A stretch of 10,873 nucleotides of DNA from assembly GCA_937928335.1 (NCBI GenBank), contig CALFWN010000149.1, positions 1 through 10,873 of the forward strand. The letters run 5' to 3'. This document shows positions 1-6,136 of the stretch, piece after piece (positions within the stretch are counted from its first letter, which is position 1; each line of letters begins with the position of its first letter). Position numbers and translations under genes: made by a program. The DNA comes from an uncultured Litoreibacter sp. GTDB taxonomy: Bacteria > Pseudomonadota > Alphaproteobacteria > Rhodobacterales > Rhodobacteraceae. Below the pieces are notes generated by a model. It saw only the letters and a list, made by a program, of their open reading frames with translations, was not told the origin of the DNA and ran no database searches.

Positions 1-2
1 AA

Positions 3-173
3 TTGGCGCTCAAGCTGGCGCGTATGGGCGTGAAATACACGCAACCCGATGCAAAGATCCGTGATGACCTGCGGCAGGTCTATGAGAAGGATGCAGACAG
101 CCTTACCGCGGCCTCCCATGTGGTCGCGGTGCATTTCCAGACCGTCGCCAAGGCCAATGATTTCTGGACATGA
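3..173 (+). CDS. C-terminal end of an unrecognised protein (5' truncated)
   Basis: An open frame enters from the left edge in the third frame and ends at TGA 171-173, leaving 56 codons. The residues seen are mixed and charged, include a stretch reading KIRDDLRQVYEKDAD, and end in NDFWT. There is no membrane segment, cysteine pair or other motif. It looks like the C-terminus of a soluble cytoplasmic protein. The stop lies only 6 nt before the GTG start of the next gene, so the two are probably co-transcribed. I do not recognise the family, and most of the gene lies outside the window. Confidence 0.6.
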   Translation: MALKLARMGVKYTQPDAKIRDDLRQVYEKDADSLTAASHVVAVHFQTVAKANDFWT

Positions 174-179
174 TCGGCG

Positions 180-594
180 GTGGCAGGTACTTCAGCCCCC
201 GGTGACCGGTTAAACCTTCGGAGGGTTTATGACCCGCCCCTGGCCAGTGACGGCAAAAGGGTGTTGGTGGACCGTCTGTGGCCGCGAGGCGTCTCGAAGG
301 AACGGGCCAGCCTTTTTCTCTGGGCGAAGGAGGTGGCCCCCAGCGCCGATCTCAGGCGATGGTTTCACAAGGACCATGCAAGATGCCGAGTTTCGGCTGC
401 ACTATCTTGCAGAGCTTGAGCTGAACGCGTCTGTCCCGGCGCTGGAGGGGCTGGTGAAAGAGGGGGCCGTGACGCTCGTTTTTGCCAATGCGGATCTGGA
501 GCATAACCACGCCGCCGTCCTGCGAGACTTCCTGATCGACCGAATGAGCGCGGCGGGCAGCACCGAAAGCGGCCCCACCGGCGGGGGGCAATGA
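180..594 (+). pseudogene. DUF488-family protein gene, interrupted by a frameshift
   Basis: The first part (GTG 180 to about 380) gives LNLRRVYDPP, then GKRVLVDRLWPRGVSKE, LWAKEVAPS and LRRWFHKDHA. This is the conserved N-terminal half of small DUF488 proteins of about 120 residues. That frame then runs to an unrelated stop at 417-419. The family's C-terminal half continues in another frame from 382 (DAEFRLHYLAELE, then GAVTLVFANADLEHNHAAVL, the typical 'tLlfa..d.eHNhA' block) and ends at TGA 592-594. The break lies between GCA 378-380 and GAT 382-384. Family spacing between WF and EF suggests one residue is missing here, so a 2-nt deletion fits slightly better than a 1-nt insertion. No slippery heptamer is visible at the junction. 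It is either a recent pseudogene or a sequencing/assembly error. The family's biochemical function is unknown. The ribosome binding site before the GTG is weak. Confidence 0.8.
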
Positions 595-664
595 CATGGG
601 GGCGACGACCCGCATCAGATGCCGACCAACCGCTTGGGCCAGAGCGCTCCGCGCCGCGAGCCTG

Positions 665-1798
665 CTAGAACCGCCAGCGCGCCCCGACAAAGGCCACGTC
701 AAGATCCTCCAACTCCGGCCCTGATGCGTCATATTCGAAGCTGCGGTAGCTTGCGAATATCTCAAGGTCAAAGCGGTCGACTTTTTGCACAACCGCCAAG
801 CCCACCGACGAAGACGAGGACCCGGCTTCCGCGAAATCCTCCCCGTCATAGTAATCTAGGGACATATGGGTGCGCCCGAAGGCGAACCAGTCGCGCTGTA
901 AGCCGGCTTTGATATAGCCGTAGCTGGCATCGCCTTGTTGCTGACGCCCGCCCGCGACGGCAAGGCTCAACCCTGTTGGCGCGTGCAAAACTGCAGCCGA
1001 GCCGAGCAGCAGTTCTTCCGAGGACCCCCGGACGGAATAGCCAAGCCGCCCGACAACCTTATAGGCGCCGTAATCGTGATTATATGTCAGCCCGATGTCG
1101 TAAAACTCATCATCATTGCCACGGCTCAGGATCTCTCGTCCGCCCGAGACGGACAGGCCGAACCCCTTGTATTTTGGCGTATCATATCGCAGCCGAAACC
1201 GCCGCGCGCCGTCAAAGCCGTTGAACGCGTTCCCGACGGCAATGTCTGAAAGCGCCCCGTCGCTTTGGCGAAACAGCTGTGACCCGGCCTGATCCTGAAG
1301 GCTTGAATAGGCGATCACGCCGGTCCCGGAAAAATCCGCCTCCGCCACGCCATCCGTCGCGATGCTGCCCTGGCCAAGTGAAAACGTACCTATATTGGCC
1401 GTTTCATAGATGATCTCGAATTTGCGAAGCTCGGTGCGACGGTATTCAAGATCGAAATCGTTGTCGCTGCCATTGATGCTGCTTGATCCGGTCAAGCCTA
1501 TCGCGGTTTCAAAATGAAACCGCAGCTCTCCGCCGTCCCTGAGGCTTTGCTTGAAGATCAACCCGATGCGTGAGTTGGAATTGTCGTTATCCGAGAGGCT
1601 GGTATTTCGGTCAAACCCGTCATCCACGCTGATGATGCCCAGATCGAGATGCCCGTAGAAATCCCATTCAGGCCCGTCAGCGGATTGAGCAAGGGCCAGC
1701 GTTGGGGCTAGCAGTGAGACAGCGCAAAGCGCACAGGAAACGTGCCTGCCACGAGGGGCAAGTGCTAAGGGGGGCGCTGGCCCGCGATATTGGCTCAT
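665..1798 (-). CDS. Outer-membrane porin (Gram-negative general porin type)
   Basis: This 377-residue protein has the composition and pattern of a 16-strand-type porin: alternating polar and aromatic residues, many Gly, Asp and Ser loops, and a C-terminal strand ending GARWRF with the terminal Phe used for outer-membrane assembly. The N-terminus has a hydrophobic segment (ALCAVSLLAPTLALA) followed by QSADG, a likely Sec signal peptide cleaved near residue 37. The mature start WDFYGHLDLG and the later FRLRYDTPKYKGFGLSVSG are typical of alphaproteobacterial porins. I chose ATG 1798 because AAAGGGAAC lies at good spacing upstream. A TTG at 1849 in the same frame would extend it by 17 residues but has no clear ribosome binding site. 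It is the last gene of the leftward cluster, 110 nt after the thiolase, and may have its own promoter. Its likely role is passive uptake of small solutes. Selectivity cannot be inferred. Confidence 0.82.
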   Translation of the reverse strand: MSQYRGPAPPLALAPRGRHVSCALCAVSLLAPTLALAQSADGPEWDFYGHLDLGIISVDDGFDRNTSLSDNDNSNSRIGLIFKQSLRDGGELRFHFETAIGLTGSSSINGSDNDFDLEYRRTELRKFEIIYETANIGTFSLGQGSIATDGVAEADFSGTGVIAYSSLQDQAGSQLFRQSDGALSDIAVGNAFNGFDGARRFRLRYDTPKYKGFGLSVSGGREILSRGNDDEFYDIGLTYNHDYGAYKVVGRLGYSVRGSSEELLLGSAAVLHAPTGLSLAVAGGRQQQGDASYGYIKAGLQRDWFAFGRTHMSLDYYDGEDFAEAGSSSSSVGLAVVQKVDRFDLEIFASYRSFEYDASGPELEDLDVAFVGARWRF

Positions 1799-1853
1799 AG
1801 CGATGTTCCCTTTCGCTCGGTCTGTGCTGTGTGTCTCTATCCTCGACAATAGT

Positions 1854-1882
1854 GATATGTGTTTATCTGTAGCGTCGGTCAG
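1854..1882 (-). promoter_or_regulatory. Weak candidate promoter for the porin gene
   Basis: Reading leftward, CTGACC (1882-1877) and CATATC (1859-1854) are separated by 17 nt. They match sigma-70-type -35 and -10 boxes at about 4/6 and 3/6. They lie in the AT-richer part of the 110-nt gap after the thiolase and would give a leader of roughly 50 nt. Matches this weak occur by chance, so this is only a candidate for separate porin expression. Confidence 0.25.
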
Positions 1883-1908
1883 TGCGCCGTCGCGCCAAAG
1901 GATCAGAG

Positions 1909-3159
1909 CTAGGGGCGACGCAGCAACAGAACCGTTCCTTGGCCGCCATCCGCGCAGATCGAGACGACGCCAAGGCTCCCAGATGGGTGTTTTGCAAGCT
2001 CTTTGCAGGCCTGGCTCATGATCCGCGCGCCTGTCGCGCCAAACGGGTGGCCAATCGCGAGGCTGCCGCCATTGGGGTTCAGACGGTCCATCGGGAAGGG
2101 GCCCAGATCCGCGGTTACCCCGGCTTTCGAGCGGCGGTAATCGGCGTCAGACACCATCTTGATATTTGCCAGAACTTGCGCGGCAAATGCCTCATGGATT
2201 TCCCAAAGTGCAATATCATCGAGCCGCAGCTCATGGCGCGCCAGCAGCTTGGGGATCGCACGCGCGGGCGCCATCAGGATGCCTTCCTCGGTGTAATCCA
2301 TCGCCTCGATCTGCCAATCGACCAATTCGATACCGTCGTCGCGGCCCAATGTCTCAAGACCCTGTTCATCACAGACCCAGATCGCACCGGCCCCATCGGT
2401 CAATGGCGATGAATTGCCCGCCGTCAGGGTGCCTGCGTCTGACCGGTCAAAGACCGGCTTCAGCGTGGCCAGCTTTTCCAATGTCGAATCCGCGCGCGGG
2501 ATGGTGTCTGCCTTTATGTCATCGACAGGGATGATCAGGTCGTCAAAGAAACCGGCGCTTTGGGCGTCAGTGGCGCGTTTGTGGCTGTTGAAGGAAATCT
2601 CGTCCTGCTGGTCTCGGGGGATCTCGAAGCGCTGTGCGGTGTCTTCGGTATGCTCGCCCATAGAGCGGCCCGATATCCGGTTCGCCCATCCCTTGATCGG
2701 CAGGTCAAAATTCTCCGCTTTCAGGGATTGGATCGCGGTCAGCGCCTCAGCGGGGTTCGTCATTGCCAGCCCTGCGATCATCTGCGCGGTGTCGGAATTC
2801 AGCGCGATGGGCACGCGGCTCATCACCTCCACACCGCCAACCATGCCCAGATGGGTGCCGCCCCGGCCCACCATCCCGGCGGCCTCGATTGCGCCCATCA
2901 TGCTAGTGGAACAGGCAAGGATCGTAGAGAAGGCGGGGATAGAGCTATCAAGCCCGGCCTCCAGCAGCAGCTCTCTGGCAAGGTTGGAAATCGTAGGGCT
3001 GGGGATGACCTGGCCCCAGGTCACAAAATCAGGTCGGGCCTGTGCCGCCATTGCCTTGATTACAGGGGCTGACAGGGACAGGGAGTCGTGTTTGGCGAAT
3101 TTTGTCCCGGCTTTGACAAACGGGGTGCGTTTGCCGGGAACGAGATAAACCTTGGTCAT
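1909..3159 (-). CDS. Acetyl-CoA C-acyltransferase (thiolase, FadI-like)
   Basis: This is a 416-residue thiolase, predicted to cleave 3-ketoacyl-CoA with CoA (or run the reverse condensation) in the cytoplasm. All catalytic blocks are present: nucleophile Cys83 in LACSTSMMGA, His322 in HEAFAAQ, His371 in GHPFGATGAR and the proton-exchanging Cys402 in SICADGGQG. NSSPLTDGAGAI and NPNGGSLAIG are also family hallmarks. The loop pattern and length resemble FadI or the trifunctional-enzyme beta subunit more than short PhaA thiolases. ATG 3159 is chosen over an in-frame start at 3198 because AAAGGC lies just upstream and the protein then begins at the conserved VYLVPGKRTPF. There is no signal peptide. 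No FadJ/FadB partner is visible; the only other cytosolic enzyme in the cluster is the short-chain dehydrogenase. A role in degrading the carbon skeleton of the cluster's substrate is inferred. Confidence 0.93.
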   Translation of the reverse strand: MTKVYLVPGKRTPFVKAGTKFAKHDSLSLSAPVIKAMAAQARPDFVTWGQVIPSPTISNLARELLLEAGLDSSIPAFSTILACSTSMMGAIEAAGMVGRGGTHLGMVGGVEVMSRVPIALNSDTAQMIAGLAMTNPAEALTAIQSLKAENFDLPIKGWANRISGRSMGEHTEDTAQRFEIPRDQQDEISFNSHKRATDAQSAGFFDDLIIPVDDIKADTIPRADSTLEKLATLKPVFDRSDAGTLTAGNSSPLTDGAGAIWVCDEQGLETLGRDDGIELVDWQIEAMDYTEEGILMAPARAIPKLLARHELRLDDIALWEIHEAFAAQVLANIKMVSDADYRRSKAGVTADLGPFPMDRLNPNGGSLAIGHPFGATGARIMSQACKELAKHPSGSLGVVSICADGGQGTVLLLRRP

Positions 3160-3185
3160 GTGAGTGCCTTTCAAACCTGTGCTGA

Positions 3186-3224
3186 CCCCTTGCGCCACTC
3201 GCTAGGCCCGAGTGGCGCAAGGGG
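3186..3224 (-). terminator. Perfect 16-bp stem-loop inside the operon (terminator or mRNA-processing element)
   Basis: CCCCTTGCGCCACTCG (3186-3201) and its exact reverse complement CGAGTGGCGCAAGGGG (3209-3224) flank a 7-nt loop. In the leftward transcript the stem starts 9 nt after the alpha/beta hydrolase stop codon and ends about 26 nt before the thiolase ATG. No run of T follows on either strand. A canonical intrinsic terminator is therefore less likely than an attenuator or a 3'-end-stabilising stem. There is no room for a promoter between it and the thiolase start, so the thiolase must be expressed by read-through or processing. Confidence 0.7.
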
Positions 3225-3233
3225 GTAAACTCG

Positions 3234-4181
3234 CTATTTGAGGTTCTTTGCGGTCATGAACGCGCGGATTTTACCTGCGATCAGCGGGCCGTCTTCCTCA
3301 AGGGCAAAGTGGCCGGTATCAAGAAGATGGTAGTCCACATCCTTCACGTCGCGCTTGATGCCTTCCGCACCGGGCGTCGGGAAGAAGGCGTCATTCTTGG
3401 CCCAGACAACCAGGCTGGGGGGCTGATTGTCCTTCAGATATTGCTGCCATTCCGGATAGAGCGCCACGTTGTTGCGATAGTCGTAAAACAGGTCAAGCTG
3501 GACGGCGTGCTGCCCGGGGCGGGACAGGGATTGGTAGTCCAGCAGCCAGTTGTCGGGCAGAATGCTGTCCGGGTTGCGTGTGCCGTGAGTATATTGCCAG
3601 CGCAGCCCTTCAAGGCCGAACACATTGCTTGCGATGACCTTCTCCAGCTCCGCGTCGCGGCCTTCCCACAGCTTCATGATCGGGGCCCATGCTTCCTTGT
3701 TCAGGCCTTCTTCATACAGGTTGCCGTTCTGGAAGATCAGCGCGTTGACCCGCTCGGGGTGTTTGGCCGCAATGCGCAGCCCGATCGGTGCGCCGTAATC
3801 CTGAAGATACATGGCGTAGGAGGAAATCTCGCGCTGTTCGAGGAACTGATCGATCGTCTGGGAGATATTGTCGAATGAGTATTCATAGTCGCTCGGCGCG
3901 GGAAAGTCGCTCGCACCAAAGGCCGGGTAATCCATCGCGATCACGTGAAACTCGTCGCCCAGCTCGCGGATCAGGTTGCGGTATTGATGGGATGAGCTGG
4001 GGAAGCCGTGCAAAAGGACGATGGAGGAGGGGTTCTCCTTGCCCGCTTCGCGGTAGAAAATATTCACGCCGTCGACGGATTCGTAGCCATATGACACGTC
4101 AGCCGCAAATGATGTCCGTGCCATCAAGGACATGGATATGACCGTGGCCACCGTGAGAAGTAAGAGTTTCCGAGGGTCCAT
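3234..4181 (-). CDS. Exported alpha/beta hydrolase, haloalkane dehalogenase/epoxide hydrolase type
   Basis: This is a 315-residue alpha/beta-fold hydrolase with a Sec signal peptide (KLLLLTVATVISMSLMA, cleaved around ARTSFA/A, residues 26-27), so it is predicted to be periplasmic. The oxyanion-hole motif HGFP is at residues 58-61. The nucleophile elbow reads YLQDYGAPIG, with Asp128 where esterases carry Ser. The catalytic acid is probably Asp264 (VWAKNDAFFP) and the base His291 (DTGHFALEE). An Asp nucleophile followed by an aromatic and Gly is typical of haloalkane dehalogenases, fluoroacetate dehalogenases and epoxide hydrolases, so a carbon-halogen or epoxide substrate is possible. Sequence alone does not decide between them. 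ATG 4181 is preferred because GAAAGGAC precedes it and the signal peptide follows directly. Longer in-frame starts up to 4271 add a non-signal-like tail. It lies 137 nt after the cupin and is followed at once by the 16-bp stem-loop. Confidence 0.85.
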   Translation of the reverse strand: MDPRKLLLLTVATVISMSLMARTSFAADVSYGYESVDGVNIFYREAGKENPSSIVLLHGFPSSSHQYRNLIRELGDEFHVIAMDYPAFGASDFPAPSDYEYSFDNISQTIDQFLEQREISSYAMYLQDYGAPIGLRIAAKHPERVNALIFQNGNLYEEGLNKEAWAPIMKLWEGRDAELEKVIASNVFGLEGLRWQYTHGTRNPDSILPDNWLLDYQSLSRPGQHAVQLDLFYDYRNNVALYPEWQQYLKDNQPPSLVVWAKNDAFFPTPGAEGIKRDVKDVDYHLLDTGHFALEEDGPLIAGKIRAFMTAKNLK

Positions 4182-4287
4182 TTGGGGGTCCTTTCGAGCA
4201 GAGTGTGGTGTGGTGGCAAAGGTCTGGTTGAAACCCGCCCAGTGAGCAAATGTCCCAAAGGCCCGCCGCAAGACGCGGCCAATAGTG

Positions 4288-4311
4288 GCTGGCCTTACTG
4301 CACAGGCCAGC
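4288..4311 (-). terminator. 8-bp stem-loop just after the cupin stop codon
   Basis: GCTGGCCT (4288-4295) and AGGCCAGC (4304-4311) form a perfect 8-bp stem with an 8-nt loop. It starts 7 nt after the cupin stop in the leftward transcript. A second, weaker hairpin (GCCGC, 5 nt, GCGGC) lies further along the same 137-nt gap. There is no T-run, so partial termination or 3'-end protection is likelier than full termination. Confidence 0.45.
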
Positions 4312-4318
4312 GCCGGAT

Positions 4319-4780
4319 TTACTCGCTGGGTTTGAAATCAAACCCTTGATCAGAATACATGAAGAATTCGCATGGGGTGTCAGAGACACATGCGGTTGTG
4401 TGCACGCTGCCCGCCGCGACCGACCAGAAGGAGCCCGCCTTGAGCACCGGCGGGTTTTCTTCTCCTTCAAACGGGTTGGTCATTTCACCCGACAGCACAA
4501 CCGCGCGGTAGGCGTGGGTATGGGTGTGAGGCGGGGTCTCGAAATTTGCCGGAAAGCGTCCGTAGGTGCCATGCGCGTGGCCGTTGCGGTCGCCATATGC
4601 GGTCGCGAAGTTGATCGTATCATCGCCGGGGAAGGCGGGCAGGAACTCCTTTTGCTCGACCGGCAATGCGGTGTCCTTGATCTTGTCGTCTTCCGCATAG
4701 GCCTGTGTACTGGCCATCAAGACCAGGGCTGCTGCGGCCATACCCGTTTTTGACAGGGAAGGGAGGATGCTTCTGGTCAT
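4319..4780 (-). CDS. Secreted cupin protein, DUF4437-like
   Basis: This 153-residue protein has a clear Sec signal peptide (MAAAALVLMASTQAYA, cleaved after residue 29) followed by a single cupin barrel. HAHGTYGRFPANFETPPHTH leads into the first cupin motif, where His85, His87 and His89 are candidate metal ligands. The second motif reads AGSFWSVAAGSVHTTACVSD, with His127. CVSDTPCEFFMY near the C-terminus, with two Cys six residues apart, is typical of the DUF4437 group. It is probably a periplasmic metal-binding protein. No enzymatic reaction can be assigned; anti-sigma-factor (ChrR-like) and dioxygenase or lyase cupins share the fold. ATG 4780 has CAGGAGATCAAGC upstream. It lies 30 nt after the short-chain dehydrogenase, in the same transcription unit. 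Confidence 0.8.
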   Translation of the reverse strand: MTRSILPSLSKTGMAAAALVLMASTQAYAEDDKIKDTALPVEQKEFLPAFPGDDTINFATAYGDRNGHAHGTYGRFPANFETPPHTHTHAYRAVVLSGEMTNPFEGEENPPVLKAGSFWSVAAGSVHTTACVSDTPCEFFMYSDQGFDFKPSE

Positions 4781-4810
4781 GCTTGATCTCCTGAGTTCGG
4801 GGTGCGCGCT

Positions 4811-5578
4811 CTAGTTGCGGCCAGCCATCACGCCGCCATCGACATTATGCACCGCACCGGTGGTCCAGCCGGCCTTGTCAGAGAGCAGAAAGACCGCGTG
4901 GTTCGCGACATCGTCAACCTGTCCGACCCGGCCAATGGGGTGAAACGCGTCAAACCCGTCTGTCAGGGTCGCCTCGATCTTGTCAGGCTCGATAAACGCG
5001 CCGTAGATCGGGGTGATGACCACTGCGGGCGCAATCGCATTGACGCGGATATTATGCTCGCCCAGCTCCATCGCAAGATGCTGGGTCAGCGAATGAATGC
5101 CGGCCTTGGCCATCGAATAGGCGGCCGAGGGCGTGGCCTTGATCGCCTGATGCGCCCACATGGAGCCGATATTCACAATCGAGCCGCCCTCATGCTTCAT
5201 CATGTTATGCACCACCGCTTGCGTGAAGAAATAGGTGGAGCGGTTCAGATCCATGTATTTGTCGTAATCCTCGGCCTCGTTCTCAATGAAGGGCTTTGGC
5301 GCGAAAACACCGGCAGCATTGACCAGATGGTTGATGTGGCGGGTTTCCTCGCCGATCTTCTTGGTGAGCGCCGTCACCGCATCCGCGTCGCGCAGGTTGA
5401 TCGCGGTGGATTGCGCAGACCCGGCTCTGATCGCATTCAGCTCCGCCGTGGCCTTTTCCAGCCGCTCAACCCCGTGAGAGAACAGCACAACGGAATGGCC
5501 GGTTTCAACAAGCTGCTTTGCGGTGGCAAATCCCATGCCGGATGACCCGCCGAGGATATAACTTACATGTTCGTGCAT
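4811..5578 (-). CDS. Short-chain dehydrogenase/reductase (SDR)
   Basis: This 255-residue classical SDR begins directly with the Rossmann motif in a GGSSGMG form (residues 10-16; the usual first T/G position is Gly). It contains NAAG at 87-90, Asn112 (MDLNRST), Ser139 (NIGSMWA), Tyr154 and Lys158 ([10 protein letters not shown]) as the complete catalytic tetrad, and ends with the usual NVDGGVMAG block. It is predicted to be a cytoplasmic NAD(P)-dependent oxidoreductase of an alcohol or ketone group. The cofactor is uncertain: there is no Asp directly at the end of beta-strand 2 ([11 protein letters not shown]), and a Ser-His there leaves NADP possible. Start ATG 5578 has AAAGGAACGCG upstream. 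It follows the SoxD-like cytochrome by 24 nt and precedes the cupin by 30 nt. With the thiolase it is the only cytosolic member of the cluster. Confidence 0.92.
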   Translation of the reverse strand: MHEHVSYILGGSSGMGFATAKQLVETGHSVVLFSHGVERLEKATAELNAIRAGSAQSTAINLRDADAVTALTKKIGEETRHINHLVNAAGVFAPKPFIENEAEDYDKYMDLNRSTYFFTQAVVHNMMKHEGGSIVNIGSMWAHQAIKATPSAAYSMAKAGIHSLTQHLAMELGEHNIRVNAIAPAVVITPIYGAFIEPDKIEATLTDGFDAFHPIGRVGQVDDVANHAVFLLSDKAGWTTGAVHNVDGGVMAGRN

Positions 5579-5602
5579 TTCGCGTTCCTTTGGTTTTCGA
5601 GC

Positions 5603-6136
5603 TTACTGATTGGCGACAGGCCAGTATGAAATGAACCCGTTGGCATTTGGCATCTCAACGCGGGGCAGGTTTTCGGCATTCATAATGTCGTCTTCAGAGA
5701 TAATTTCGTTCTGGTTGAGCAGGTAGGCCACAACGGCATAGACCTCGTCATCGCTTAGGCTGCCGGGGGCGTAGTAAGGCATCGCCCGCCGCACATAGTC
5801 GAAGATCGTGGTCGAGTAGGGCCAGAAGCTGCCCACGGTTTTGATATGCTCGGGGCTTTTCAGGGTGCCGACGCCGCCAACCAGATCACCGGCGGGGCCG
5901 CCTTTGCCTTTCTCGCCGTGGCAGGCCGAACATTGCTCGGCCCAGACAGTGGCGCCTTGGGCGGAGGTGCCGCTGCCGGCGGGCAGCCCGACACCATCAG
6001 GCCCAACAGAGATGTCCCAATTGGCCAGATCGCTTTCGCTGATGGCCTCGCCGTAATTCTGGGCCTGCGCGGGCAGGGACAGCGCAAATGCGGCGGCGGC
6101 AGAGGCCAGAATTGCACCAAATTTACGCATAGACAT
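5603..6136 (-). CDS. Single-heme SoxD-like cytochrome c
   Basis: This 177-residue exported cytochrome c has a Sec signal peptide (KFGAILASAAAAFALSLPAQA, residues 5-25), one heme site CSACH at 69-73 and a probable axial Met119 in RRAMPYYAPG. WDISVGPDGVGLPAGSG before the heme, KTVGSFWPYSTTIFDYV, and SLSDDEVYAVVAYLL after it match the N-terminal domain of SoxD, the cytochrome partner of SoxC. It ends where canonical SoxD would continue into a second heme domain, and no second CxxCH exists. It probably accepts electrons from the SoxC-like enzyme in the periplasm. I chose ATG 6136 because GGAGGGATC lies 8 nt upstream. This start overlaps the soxC end by 14 nt, so translation is probably coupled. 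An ATG two codons later (6130) is also possible. It could also be named a sulfite dehydrogenase cytochrome subunit. Confidence 0.87.
   Translation of the reverse strand: MSMRKFGAILASAAAAFALSLPAQAQNYGEAISESDLANWDISVGPDGVGLPAGSGTSAQGATVWAEQCSACHGEKGKGGPAGDLVGGVGTLKSPEHIKTVGSFWPYSTTIFDYVRRAMPYYAPGSLSDDEVYAVVAYLLNQNEIISEDDIMNAENLPRVEMPNANGFISYWPVANQ

Noticed and set aside
375..390. Programmed ribosomal frameshift in the DUF488 gene
   Set aside because: No slippery heptamer, upstream Shine-Dalgarno-like stimulator or downstream pseudoknot is evident; mutation or sequence error is simpler.
352..849. Minus-strand open frame of 165 codons covering the DUF488 3' half and the porin end
   Set aside because: It overlaps two genes supported by family motifs and shows no domain of its own.
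1799..1849. TTG start at 1849 for the porin
   Set aside because: It has no clear ribosome binding site and would place 17 polar residues before the signal peptide; ATG 1798 has AAAGGGAAC upstream.
4802..5545. Plus-strand open frame of 247 codons opposite the SDR gene
   Set aside because: The minus strand has the full SDR motif set and a good start; this frame is its shadow.
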